Below, one piece after another: positions 20,986 to 33,431 of a DNA stretch of 64,000 nucleotides. A program made the translations under genes and the position numbers. The DNA lies in contig OX940864.1 in the NCBI GenBank assembly GCA_954871525.1, forward strand, positions 25,786,001 through 25,850,000, written 5' to 3'. The stretch comes from Parietaria judaica. Taxonomy: Eukaryota > Streptophyta > Magnoliopsida > Rosales > Urticaceae. The notes beneath the pieces are model-generated. The model did not search any database and was not told where the DNA came from. It saw only the letters and a list, made by a program, of their open reading frames with translations. Every line of letters starts with the position of its first letter. Position 1 is the first letter of the stretch.

Positions 20986-22191
20986 GGGAGTAAATACTGA
21001 TAATTATAATCATAAGAATATAAAGAAAATAAGAGTGAGCAATTGTGATTTATCAGCTATATTACTTGTAACCAAGTTAGATATCATACTGTATTTCGAA
21101 TTGTATATTTTTGTAAAGATAATTATGGCATAATTAGAGAATTAAGATTCTAGATATGAGAAACAAGTAAATTTTATTAGTTACTGCAGTTAAATTTTAG
21201 TTTAATCACATGACAAAAAAAAAATCAGTTTAATCGCTATTAAATATAAAAAAAAAATGTCTTATAGCAATTGAGTTTTTTTTTTTTTTTTGTAATTATA
21301 AATTAATTTATAGTTTGAGATATATTTTATATAAGCCTGGTACAAGGTCCGATTTGTGTATGGATTAGGCCTAAGCTGAAATGAAAAGAAAAAAAAAAAA
21401 AAGAATTCGCGAAATTTCCTCGCTCAATAAAAATTAAAATATCGAAAGAATTAAAGACATAAATACTTGAATTATTATCATTATTTCAGTACAATTTCGT
21501 ATCAGAATTTTTTTTAGAGAAAAGTATATAATTTTATTTCTGTTGAATGACTTTTTTATAATTTCTTTTTACATGAATAAAAACTAATTATTTAGAGTCT
21601 GTCTGTCTCATAACATGTTTGAGTTATCTAGATAAATCGACCAATAATAATATTTTTTGAAATTATCGATAGCTTATCACTGATAATCGCTATTATTTTA
21701 TATTTTTTCAGAACTTTATCGTTTACCTTCGTTTATTGAAGGTGCCAGCTTATCGAAAATTTGTGCATAAAAGCAAGAATATTGTGCCCACTGACTTATC
21801 GATAGTTCTTAAGATTTTTTTCTTTTTATTTTTTCTTTATCTAAATAAAAGCCTAACTTATTTCTTATCGCCATATTTTTCATGTCTCCTTCCTTTATTC
21901 TATGCCCTTAAGTGGAAAAGAAACTTATTTATTACTAAATTTTTGCTCATCCTCCAACTTTTTTCAAAAAAAAAATATGTATCATGATCTTTTTAAGAAA
22001 GAAAAAAAAAAGCTTATCATCTGGATGATCTAATTGGTTGACTTATGTATGACCAGGATCACGATCCAACAGTCCTGGTCTATTAATTCAGTGACTATGG
22101 TTAGTAAAAAAAATATCATGATCATGATCCGACAATCGATCGAGATCGTAATCCATGTCAATCTAATATGGGCTATATGATTAGCTAAAAC
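20986..22191. other. Upstream region of the PP2C gene and AT-rich spacer
   Basis: 20986-21060 aligns with the upstream side of the left PP2C copy (17480-17545). 21255-21430 aligns with 19040-19180 (ATGTCTTATAGCAATTG ... GGATTAGGCCTA-GCTGAA), so it is ancestral upstream sequence of both copies. No clear TATA box. 22030-22170 is rich in GATCATGATC palindromes. No gene recognised. Confidence 0.5.
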
Positions 22192-22819
22192 TGTTGGTTT
22201 ACAATGAGAATGGATCTGCAACCAAAGAACAATACACGAAGAGCAAGAACAAAGAAATAAGAACTTTGGAGAATTTTCTCTTTGTTAAATTCGAAGGGCA
22301 AAAAATACAAAGGAGTTACAAAATAAATACTAACACAAGTATTTATAGGAGACCAAAGAAAACGAAACCCTAGCTAACCTTCCTAAAATAAACTCAATCA
22401 AATCTTATACATTTACATTCGAATCCTAACAAAATTAGGAAACCAAATCAAATCAAATCTCCAAACTTGCTCCTCAAGTTTGGCACCTTCTAGAATGGGT
22501 TTTGATGACTTCTGGTCGGGTGTCCCTAGCAGGGCTGCTAGGGGTATTTCTGCCCGAGGCATTCCTGCTCGGGACTCTTCTGCTCTCCCTTATTTCTGCT
22601 AGGGCCATCTCTGGTAGGGGTATTTCTGCCCGGGTCTCTTCCTGCTGGGGGAAATCTCTGGTCAGACCCATCTCTGGTGGGGAGCTCTCTGGTGGGGGAA
22701 TTCCTGCTAGGAAGATTTTAACTCGGGCTCTTCTCTGCTAGGGGAAGCTCTGGTAGGGAGATCCCTGGTAGGGAAATCTTTGCTAGGGGTTGTTGAGTCA
22801 GGTCAAGCTTAAACTCACA
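22192..22819 (-). repeat. 3' LTR of a minus-strand copia element
   Basis: On the minus strand it follows the polypurine tract ACGGGGGAGAA and starts TGTGAGTTT (22819 downward), with a likely CCAACA end at 22192. TATAAATA lies at 22347-22340. The U3 part (22500-22800) is a degenerate minisatellite of CTCTGGTAGGGGAATTTC-like units, which is unusual for an LTR. The 5' LTR is missing, so the end cannot be verified by comparison. Confidence 0.6.
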
Positions 22820-25536
22820 TTCTCCCCCGTATTCTTGACTTGGGTCGAGGTTCTTCACCCCGAGCGGCTCTCTCATCTCCACGAACTTACTCATGCTAGA
22901 GCCTTGGTGAGTATGTCTGCCCGCTACTCCTTCTCCACACACTCGCGAATATAATGATACCGAGTGTCTATGTGTTTGCTCCGACCATGAAACACTGGGT
23001 TCTTCATCAGCGCTATTGAGGACTTGTTATCTACGTAGAGTGTTACTGGCTTCTTCTTGGCTCCAGTCACTTCACTTAGTATCCCCTTCAACCACATAGC
23101 TTGACACACTGCTGCGGTTGCTGCCATGAACTCCGCTTCACATGAGGATAGAGCTACAGTCTTCTGCCTCTGAGATTGCCAGGTGATCAGGTTCCCGTTG
23201 AGGTAGAACGTCATCCCTCCGGTACACTTCCTATCATCAATGTCACCGGCCAGATCACTGTCAGTGAAGCCGACTAGCTCTTCTGCTCCCCTGCCTCTTT
23301 CATATTGGATCCCGTAGTCCGTCGATCCCGTCACGTAGAGCAAGATGTGCTTCACGGTCTGCTGGTGTGCACTTTTGGGCTTCTCAATTACACGACTAAC
23401 TATCCCAACTGCGTGAGAAATGTCTGGTCGGGTGTTGGTGAGATACCTCAGACACCCGATTATGCGTCTGTACTCTGTGGGATCCACTTCTCTTCCTTCA
23501 GAATCCTTCCCGAGTTGCAGCTTCGCCTCCATTGGGTACTTGCTCAGGTTACAATCCGTCATCCCGAATTGCTTGAGGATCTTCTTCGTGTAGGCCGACT
23601 GCTTGAGCGTGATGCAGTCTTTCTTCTGGTCCACCTCGATGCCGAGGTAGTAAGAAAGTAGTCCAAGATCACTCATCTCGAACTCGGCCATCATTTGCTT
23701 CTTGAATCCTTCTACGCCTCCTGCGCTGGATCCAGTGGCTATCAGGTCGTCCACATAGACTCCGACGACCAGAACTTCTTCTTTGCTACTCCTGGTGTAC
23801 ACTGCCTGCTCCCAGGAGCACTTTGTGAATCCAAGACTCTTCAAACTCTTGTCGAGGCGTATGTTCCACGCCCTTGGAGCTTGACGTAGCCCATATAGAG
23901 CCTTGGAGAGCTTGTACACCTTCTGCTCCTTGCCCTTTACGCCAAAACCTTCTGGTTGACTGACGTAGACTTCTTCCTCGAGGTCACCATTTAAGAATGC
24001 CGATTTGACATCCATGTGATGAATCTCTCAACCTCGATGAGCTGCTAGGGCTAGGATGAGTCTGATCGTATCTAGTCTCACCACGGGAGCAAAGACTTCC
24101 TCGAAGTCAACTCCTTGCCTCTGCACATAGCATTTGGCTACTAGCCTTGCCTTGTGCTTTAGGACATTCCCCTCGGTGTCCTTCTTCAGCTTGTAGACCC
24201 ATTTCAAGCCAATGGGTTTATGACCATTGGGCAGGTCGGTGAGCTCCCACGTACTGTTCTTCTCTATGGACTCCAACTCCTTTTTCATTGCCTCCTGCCA
24301 TTCCTGCTCGGTAGCTGCCTCTTGGTAGTTGGCCGGCTCCTCGGCGCACAACAAGGACAACTTTTCTAGGTTCATCTCCACTTCCTGAAACTCTTAGTAG
24401 ACTTCTGCTAAGGGACGGAATCCCCTTGAGTCATCCTTGACCGAAGAATCTCCGGAGTCGGATGAGCTAGTTCTGCTCGGGCTGGGTGTCATGGGTGTAC
24501 CCGGGCAGGAACCTCTGGTGGAGGTACCAGAGCTGGTAAGGGGTCCCGAGCTGGTGGGAGGACCAGAGCTGGTAGGGGTACCGAAGCTGGGGAGGGTACT
24601 CGATCTGAATGAGCTAGTGAGGGCACTTTCCTGCTCGGCAACGCCCTCTTCTTCTTCGACTACAAACTCAACTTAGTTCTGCTCGGGGTCTCTGTTCTCG
24701 TCGCGCTAATCTCACTTCTTCTCTTCTTCGAACACGGCATCTCTGCTCACCTGGATCTTGCCGCGTCGGGGGTCAAAGAGTCTGTGTGTCTTGCTTCCGT
24801 CTTCAACACCAAGGTACACCATCGATTGACTTATGTCATCAAGCTTCTTGAGATGGGGACCCACAGTCTTCACATGTGCGGTGCACCCAAACACTCTCAA
24901 GTGCTCTAAGTGGGGCTTCTTCCCATTCCACGTCTGGTAGAGAGTGCACTTTCCTAGCGCCTTCATTGGCAAACGATTTAGCAAATAGACCGCGTGTCTA
25001 ACTGCTTCTCCCCAATACCTCGTCGGTACTTGCATACTCTTCAACAAGCTCCTTGCTGTGTCCATCACTGTCCGGTTTCGTCTCTCCACCACACCGTTCT
25101 GCTGGGGAGTGTATGGTGCGGTAAGGTCGCACTCGACTCCTTCCTCATCGCAGAACTCTCCGAACTGCTGGGATGTGAATTCTCCACCTCGGTCTGTTCT
25201 CAAGACCTTCATCTTGTGTTCTGACCCATTCTCCACGAGCCTCTTGAACTTTTTAAAGACTTCAAAGGCTCCACTCTTCTCCTTGAGCGTGTAGATCCAC
25301 ATCCAGCGACTGTAGTCGTCAACAAGTAGTAGAAAATACTTGCTTCCGGCTAGAGTTGCTGGGGTGATTGGACCATAGAGGTCCGCATGCACCAGTTGGA
25401 GAGGTCGTTCTGCTCGGAACTTGGCCTTGATCGGGAATGGCACTCGAGCCTGTTTCGCGATCATACAACATTTGCATAGCTGGTTAGGGTGTTCAATCTT
25501 GGGAACCCCAAACGCCATCTCCTTCTCGCCCATCAT
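22820..25536 (-). pseudogene. Ty1-copia polyprotein, truncated and inactivated
   Basis: Minus-strand blocks in order: GAG-pre-integrase end (CCMIAKQARVPFP), integrase core (HADLYGPI, RTDRGGEF, PYTPQQNGVVERRNRT; 25536-24712), RT start (24381-24028), RT core with VYVDDLIATG and RNase H with ALSSCEAEFMAA and LYVDNKSSIALM (24015-22924). All but the last ~200 bp stay in one frame. That frame holds several stops between integrase and RT, a TGA within the RT (24027-24025, probably from TGG), and a deletion near 22925 that fuses CVEKE to the RADILTKALA tail. Gag and protease are absent: the element is cut at 25536. Related to the RNase H remnant at 10470-10963. Confidence 0.9.
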
Positions 25537-25539
25537 CGA

Positions 25540-26133
25540 CGTCGGTCGGGATATTTTTCACCACATGACCCACGTCAACTAGAATACTGGGAAGAACGCA
25601 TTGGGGTTCCCGTTCCTTATTACAGCTCTCTGCATGAATGCCGGGGTATGTGTTGTATACTATTAAACTATCATTTGCTTAATTTGTATACGTTGTTATT
25701 TCATTAATACTAACTTTGATTGAAATTGATTGTTTAGGTCGTGAAGCATGATCTCGACATCGAGTTTTAAAAATCGGGTAAGTTTAACGAGGGTTGGATA
25801 AAGAGTTTGAAGATATCACACAATGCACATACGACACCACGTAGGATCTCTTCACAGGTGCGTGCGGCCGTCCCACCGGAGCCAGAGTTTACGTACGACG
25901 ACTATCCTATGAGGGCGTTTATGTCTCACAGTCAGCGCGCAACGTACGAATACATGAGCTACGAACGCAACTACCGGATGGCACAATATCCCAACTTCCA
26001 GTCACCAAATCCGTATCCATGCCGTCTAGCCAACGAGGTATCCTGACTTTTATCCCGGTGAGGCAAGAGGCTCCGGTGAAGCAGGCGGCTCCGGCAATGG
26101 AAGGGACGATGGAGGATCCAACGACACATAAGA
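25540..26133 (+). pseudogene. Unrecognised spliced gene fragment
   Basis: A frame reading HDPRQLEYWEERIGVPVP then YYSSLHECRG is followed by GTATGT (25646), a TACTAAC branch-like site (25709) and a TTTAG acceptor (25737), so an intron of 92 bp is plausible. The next part includes ISSQVRAAVPPEPEFTYDDY, SQRATYEYMSYERNYRM and TFIPVRQEAPVKQAAPA, ending near KKCS. No reading through the splice avoids stops (TGA just after the acceptor in one frame, TAA at 25768 in another), so it is decayed. I do not recognise the family. It abuts the cut end of the copia element and could be a fragment of another transposon's second gene. Confidence 0.35.
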
Positions 26134-27236
26134 AGTGTAGTTGAAACTTTTTTACTACACTTTTTAAGTGTAGTCGAATCCACTTTTTGTACCAGTGAGT
26201 TATAGTAATAATTTTGAACAATCGATAGATTTCCACCTTTTACTTAAATCGTGAACTCATTTTAAATTTATTATTACATTTTTCAGTTCTCACACACAAC
26301 GCAATGACTGAGATAAACATACGAGAAACACTAATAAACTACTGTTAATTCATTCGAACTAATATGTTACATAAAAGGATTGTTAACATTAGATTTTCTA
26401 TGAATAATGATAATTGCTTTGTGCTTACACATGAATACATATGGACATTGGGTATTTGGGTTTAACAAAAAATGACCGATTTGCAAGTTAAAATGACCGA
26501 TTTGCAAGTTGAGAACTGCTTTGCATAGTACAGTAACCGGTATGTCGATTACTAAACCGGTGATAGAGACTTCTTGTGTCAACACTAAATACAAAAAATA
26601 AAAAAATAAAAAAAATTGAAATGCTAAGTGCTTACACGTGGTTTTCCATTAAGTGGATAATTAGAATATCGACAAAATTATTATTTTGTTAGAATTATTG
26701 TTACTACGAAGAGAACGTTGTTATATGATAAGTTATAACGTACATTTATCATATTATTTTAGTACTCTCTCGTACTAAAAGCTACGATTTGAGTACTTTA
26801 CCGGATTACAACGTTATAATACGATAAGTTACCTTTCTAATAGCATGAAAGAAAGAAAAAAAGTTTTATTTTTGCTTTTTTAGTTAATGTCTATTATGGC
26901 AAATATGGAATTCTAATTGTGTATTTTTAAATTTATTTAGAAAAAAATAGGAGCCATAAACTCCAGTTTCTTGCAATTTTAATTTTTAGTCGATATTAAG
27001 AAATATAGATTTTAAATTTAAGTCAATACCCAAATAAAAAATTATATTAATTAGTCGTTACTAAAAAAAGTAATACATTAAACTATTCGGAATTTTCAAA
27101 TTTATAGTTTAAAAAAATAAAAAGAGAATCAAAATCCATGAAGGAAATTTAAGATATCACATTAACACCATTAAATTTAATTTGGTCATTTTGATTTAAA
27201 TATTACCCATCATATTCTAATCTATATATTTTTTTA
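26134..27236. other. AT-rich spacer
   Basis: A palindrome CTACACTTTTTAAGTGTAG lies at about 26153-26171. AAATGACCGATTTGCAAGTT is tandemly duplicated at about 26470-26510. No gene recognised. Confidence 0.55.
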
Positions 27237-28109
27237 GAGTTAATTGCGGCGAAAATATCCAACCTTTGACAATATACTCCGATAGGTACTCATGCAACCT
27301 CAATAAATTTAGGCAAAAGTACCTTACGTCGCACTTTTGTCGCCGACCAACTATCACCGTTAGATACCTGCTTACGTGGCCGTTAGCCTGTCTCATGTGA
27401 GGTGTCACGTGGCCAAAGGTTGGGCACTTTTGCCGCCACATGGCATTTTTTTAATTTTTTTTTCTTTCTCGTTGGCCAACATATTTTAAATTTTTTTTAC
27501 ACATAACAAACATAATCAAATAATTTTATAAAATATGTAGTTATAAAAAGAATATGTTTAATTTTTCTAAATAATCCAATAATTAGATAATTCTTTAAAA
27601 ATTATTAGTTTTAATTTATTTTTAAAATTATTTTTTTCTTTTCCAGTGGCACATATTTTAATTTTTTTACTTATGTCAAAGTCAAATATAATCAAATAAT
27701 TTTATAAAAAAAAGTATTTATAAAAAAATATGTTTTTGTTTTTCTTATAGGAGTAATTTATAATTTTTAAATACATGATATATTTTAGGATACACATGTA
27801 TTGTAAACCATGTTTGATATTATAAAAAATTATTTAATATACACAGATGTATCGTAAACCTTGTCTGATATTGTAAAAATAAGAACAAAAATATTACAAG
27901 AACAAAAATTAACATATATTGTATATATGTGTGTGTGTGTGCTAATAACACTTAGGTTTGTGGTTTCGAATTTATATTAATACCAAAAACGCATATTTTA
28001 GTATTTTTTTTTCACTTTAAAACCAAAATATAACGTTATTAAGGTTAAACATAATTTTTACCAATCACTAAACTTTCAGTTTAAATTCAGTTTGAACCGC
28101 ATTTGATAC

Positions 28110-28185
<76 letters not shown>

Positions 28186-28799
28186 CCTTAGTTTCATATA
28201 TGTTATATGTCTTCAAAAATCTTATCATGCTTTAATTTTAATATTAAAATGCCAATGATATTATATATAATAATGTTTTAGTTTCAGAAATTTAATATAA
28301 TGTATTTAAAAACGATAAATTATTCCTGTAAGAAAAGAAAAAAGTAATTTTTTTAATAAACACATATTTTATAAAACTATTTGATTATATTTAACATATG
28401 TAGAAAAATATATATATGTGTGTGTGCCACGGGAAAGAAAAAAAATATTTTTTTAAAAATAAATTAAAACTAATAATTTTTAAGGAATTATTTGATTATT
28501 TACAAAAATAAAACATATTTTTTTTATAAATACATATGTTATAAAATTATTTGATTATGTTTGATATATGTAAAAAAAATGAAAACATGTGTGCCAACGG
28601 GAAAGAATTTAAAAAAAAGCCACATGCGGCGAAAGTACCCAACTTTTGGCCACGTGACACGCCACATGAGACAGTCTAACGGCGTTAGTTGGTCGTCAAC
28701 AAAAGTTCAATGTTAAGTACTATCGCCTACATTTATTGAGATTAAGTACCTATCAAAGAATATTACAAAAAAATAGATATTTTAGCTGCAATCAATCCT
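27237..28799. mobile_element. Long foldback element with GCGGC-type TIRs (Mutator-like)
   Basis: The left end (AGTTAATTGCGGCGAAAATATCC) and the complement of the right end (GATTGATTGCAGCTAAAATATC) are inverted repeats. The match continues for several hundred bases: AGGTACT-ATG-AACCTCAATAAAT, GACCAACTA-CGCCGTTAGA and GTGTCACGTGGCCAAA recur inverted at 28625-28760. Similarity then goes on through AT-rich sequence to about 27760 and 28330. The core holds a (AAT)n array. No transposase. The target duplication is ambiguous because both flanks are poly-T. Long TIRs and terminal similarity to the 30129 element suggest a Mutator-like foldback. Confidence 0.7.
28110..28184. repeat. (AAT)25 microsatellite
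   Basis: An uninterrupted run of about 25 AAT units in the loop of the foldback element at 27237-28799. A shorter array of the same motif is at 49545-49584. Confidence 0.95.
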
Positions 28800-30119
28800 A
28801 TTTTTTATTTTCTATTTTTTTTAGGGAACCTATTTTTTATTGACTCCACCTTTCTCTGTTTCTTTTCTTATATGATTTAGAGCCGGTTTAACGCTATAAC
28901 CGCTTAAAATTTGCAACTTTTTTTTTCTTCTTTCTATTAGGAGATTATTTAACCTAGAACCGACTAACTATATAGTAGATACTATATAGTAGATACATAC
29001 ATAATAATTTAGGTGAGAAATTTGATTTATTGAAAGAAAAAAAAAGGCTTGAAAGCAACGAGACAAATGTTGATTTAGGGGAATACAAATTTTAGGGAAA
29101 GTGAAGTGAGTATGTCATCACATGGCCCCATTCACCACCGACCCTTGTGGTTTTTATTGTATTAAGCATATTTTTTTTATCACCTTTCATATTTATTTTC
29201 GGGTCCTGAATTCATATTCATATTTGGTCCCACCCTAAGGTTCTAAGGATTAATATGAAAGTTCTTAAAAACGAATTTATTATTTGTGTTATCAAATTTT
29301 TTAGAGTGATCAATAAGGATTTACTCGAAATATTAGGTCAATTAGTAATATTTATAAATAAAAATTATTTCTTGATAAAAATAATTCAAATTTAAAAAAG
29401 TCTTTTATGTTTCATTACAAAATTGAAATTTTATATTATAAAATATTTAAATTTGTTTAAATGTATCTTGAGTAGTTTCAGTCACTACCAGAGAATAGAT
29501 GATGCTGATCACCAGGAAAAATGGGACAATAAGCGGACACCTATCAATAATTAGTTGAGTTCTTCGTTTTTTCAATTAATCGAATATCTTTTATTATTGT
29601 TTTACGTATTTTCGCAGAGTAATGTGTTAATTTTTCAAGTTTTTCATACATCTTTCACAAACTCTTTTAATAATTTTCTATAGAGTTTTAAGTTGTATTT
29701 TTATTTTTTAATTTTTTTCATTGTAATTATAACCTTATATTTATACTTAAAAATATATATACCTTTATTTTTGTATAAAGTTATAGTTGTACTCTATATT
29801 TAATACAACATCGCATTTCAAACATTTATTTTTATACAAAATTGTATTTCTAACCTGTATTTAATAGTATAAATATTATTATATAAAACTTATAGATAAA
29901 CCTTACGGTAAAAAACTCCCGTAAAATAGAATCATTGGTTACTATATTTATAACCTTTGTTGATACTAAAATTTTCACTGCCAATATAGGATGGGTAAGT
30001 TTATCACGAATTTACTTAACCATCTCCACATGAGAATTTCACTTTCTACTTCATTTTGCATTAAATGTCACATTCAAACATAACTTCATATATAGACGAA
30101 CTCTATTTCTAACACTAAA
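28800..30119. other. AT-rich spacer
   Basis: Contains a short direct repeat ACTATATAGTAGATAC (28975-28998). No gene or bounded element recognised. Confidence 0.55.
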
Positions 30120-30128
30120 TTAAAATAT

Positions 30129-30927
30129 AGGTTAATTGCGGCAATAATGCACAACCTTTGGTCAACAAGGGTTTCAGGTCCCTAACCTTTCAAAGTGTGG
30201 GCAAAAATACACAACGTTTGTTGAATGTAAAATCCGTTGGTCCTTCCGTTAGGGATGTTAAATTCTGCTGATGTGGCATCGTTAAACTGCCAAATGGACT
30301 GCCAACTTGTAATATTAATTACATAACTTAATTAATAAGAGTAAATTAAATCAGATTTTAATTATGATTCAAAAAACAAATTAATACTTTAAATTAAATA
30401 AATAATTTTCACTCCCTGTAAAAATCTAACAGACTCTTTGTCGAACATGACTAAAATTTTGAAAAACGACGGATTATTAAACACGACTAAAATTTGCAAA
30501 GATTACATAACGACAGTTTATTAGAAACGACTAAAATTTTGAAAAAACGACCGATTATTAAAAATAACTGTAATTTAAACAAGGACATAGTAAAGATGTG
30601 AATAATATTGAAGCACGAGTTTAAAAATAGGAACTGCGCGTTAAATAAGTATTGCTCGTTAATTTAAAGTTTTAATTTATTTTTTTAATCATAATTAAAA
30701 TATGATTTAATTTATACTTATTAATTAGGTTATGTAATTAATATTACAAGTTGGCAGTTCATTTGACAGTTTAACAATGTCACATCAGCAGAATTTAACA
30801 TCCTTAACGGAAGGACCAACGGATTTTACATTCAACAAACGTTGTGTATTTTTTCCCACACTTTGAAAGGTTGGGGACCTAAAACCCCTGTTGACCAAAT
30901 GTTGTGCATTATTGCCGCAATTAACCC
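30129..30927. mobile_element. Mutator-like foldback MITE with 9-bp target duplication
   Basis: Flanked by perfect 9-bp duplications TTAAAATAT (30120-30128, 30928-30936), the size made by Mutator-like transposases. The ends are AGGTTAATTGCGGCAATAAT and, inverted, GGGTTAATTGCGGCAATAAT. The inverted repeats continue with few changes for about 210 bp per arm, through ACAAGTTGGCAGT (30300-30312 and 30748-30760) to TTAATTACATAAC. A loop of about 380 bp is AT-rich without coding potential. Confidence 0.9.
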
Positions 30928-30936
30928 TTAAAATAT

Positions 30937-32693
30937 TCATTTAGATTCAACTTATTATCTTCATACACGCTACACGGTATTTAATATTTTTCAATTATAC
31001 TACTTATTTATTATTTTAATAATAAAGTATTACTATATAAATTAATTTAAAATATAAACACATAAATTAAAATTAATATTTATTTAATAAAAAATACAAT
31101 TCAAACACAGTTTTTCTCAATGCAAATGTCTTTTTGTATTTTAAAATGTCGTGGTCTTTCAAATACTTAATGTAATAAATTTTTTATTTAAAATAAAATA
31201 TCATGTAATTTTGTATTTTAAATTTTGTATTTAAGATAATGAAAAAATATATATATAGCATGATAAACATTGTCGTTCAAATACGATGCGATATTGTTCA
31301 AATAATCCATCCTACGCCAAAAATATCATATAATTTGGAGATCAATTGGAGCCCCGATCAATGCTTTCTTGAGAAAATAGCGTTCGGTTGAGGCTGGTTT
31401 TAAGGGCGATCATACCCCGGCCCGCCCCGATGGTTAGTAGCTTAATATGGAATATTAAATTACTCGGTGTTTTTATTTTCTTTTCTTCTTAATAATTCTA
31501 AGTAAAACAATTATATTACAAGTTTCAACAAACACCCACATGTAATTTTGTGAAGGCAAAAGAAAACAAATATTTGTATGCAGAGAAATAAAGTGACAAG
31601 TTCTGCAATATCATACACACTGCCACAACCAGAGCTCCTGCCAACCCCACTTGCGTCTCTGAAGTTGTTTCTTCAGCTCCCCTTCAGGTTCAACTCTTCA
31701 ACGTCACCTCTTACACTATACTATATATTTTTACATATATATATACCTATAAATGTATGATAATGTATATTTGAATTCTCAACAAGAAATAGGACATTTT
31801 TAGCAAAATCAACAGAAAAATCGAATTCAAAGAGATAATCCACAAATTAGTGCTACATTTACTTTAAAGTCAAAATGTAGTGTCCAAAATTCGTAAATTC
31901 TAAAAATGCTTACTACTGAAAATATCTTTGTCAGCAAAAGAGTTCAAGAACCTTATATATTTATCTAAACTTGCAAGTGATGAATATATAATGTCTTGGA
32001 GAGCTTAAGGAATATTGTTAGAGGTGGTTTGTGATGGTCCCTGGCATCGAGGATACGATTCTGGAAATACAAAATTGTGCATATCATATCTTCGATGTCA
32101 CGGATAATAACCTTAATATCTAGGATACAAATCTCAAAATTTTGTATCCTTAATATGATGAATACTATGTCGTATTTTTGTCCAAATTCAATATTGAACT
32201 CTTGTTTTGAATTTCATAGGTAGATATTCAACATTATAGTGTTAAGTTTTGACAAAATATTGCTCAAAAGATATGTAATATAAATACTTGGCATATTAAT
32301 ACAATGAAAAAGTTTTTTTTTGGGAGCACTTTTGCATATCTTTCAAGAAATTGTTTCTTCTAACATAAAACTACAAAGTTTTAGTTTACATCTTAGCTTC
32401 AAAACAAAAGTTGAATAGTAAAAAAATGACCCAAAAAATAAAGTTACGAGCAAATTTAAAAATAGTGTGTATCACCGGGGATATAAAAAAAATAAAAATA
32501 AAAAAACTCGATACCGGGAATGATAACCTCGATGTAGATATCAATAATTCTTTGCGTGTTACGTTACTTTTAGTCTAAATTCTACTATCAACTCTTGTTT
32601 TGAAATTAAGTTATATATTTACAACTTTGTAGTTTAATGTTTCGGCAAAAAACTTATACAAGGGAAATCGAAATAGTCTAAGAGTTCAGTAAA

Positions 32694-32729
<36 letters not shown>

Positions 32730-33431
32730 TCGTTAATTTGTCCATTTTGTTTAGATATATTAGTTAGTTTTCTGGTCTAACACTTTGAAAAACCATCTCT
32801 CAAGATATTTCTCTCTTCTTAAGCTTTTAAAATACATATTGCATTCATCATTTGAAGATTTGAAAATATGATAGACAAGTGTATATCCATCCGTTAATAA
32901 AACAGAGCAGATAAATATTATAGCAGTAGTTAGTAATTTTCTCAATACAAATTTCATGAAATAACATATTTGTTCTACCAGAATTAAAAATTTAAAAATA
33001 CACTGGACCAACTGTTAAAGAAAAAGAAAAAAAAAACCATGACCAGTGACCAAAATAAAATCTCATCAATTTCTCAAAAAATTAAAATGACGAGAATTTC
33101 ATATAATCAAATATTAATATATATTTATTATTATATATACAGACCAAAATGTTATTACATGATAGCGCCGAATATGCAAACCAGCTAAGAGCATCCCTCT
33201 TGTGACCTACCCCTAAATATTAACAAAATTTGAGGACGTCCCTGAAAAGTAAACAACTATTAATTAATTTTAATTTTAATAAAAATATATATAAAAATGG
33301 AGATTCACGACACACCCACGAGCCATGGCTTTCCCTTCCCACCAAAAATGGCCTTCAAACGACAAGACACAAAGAAAGCTGCCCAGAAAACCACCAACTC
33401 TTGTGGGGTCCGACAGCCTCGCCCTGGTCGG
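30937..33431. other. AT-rich region downstream of the DUF641 gene
   Basis: Contains a (TA)n run at 32700-32729. 31590-31700 is slightly GC-richer with a CTGCCACAACCAGAGCTCC stretch that may be an exon scrap but matches nothing I recognise. 33280-33431 lies just 3' of the DUF641 stop codon and may include its 3' UTR. Confidence 0.45.

Noticed and set aside
24437..24676. Plus-strand frame with ELVGGPELVGVP repeats
   Set aside because: Antisense to the low-complexity linker between integrase and RT of the minus-strand copia element.
28110..28184. Regular repeat considered as CRISPR or satellite
   Set aside because: It is a simple AAT microsatellite without spacers, in a plant genome.
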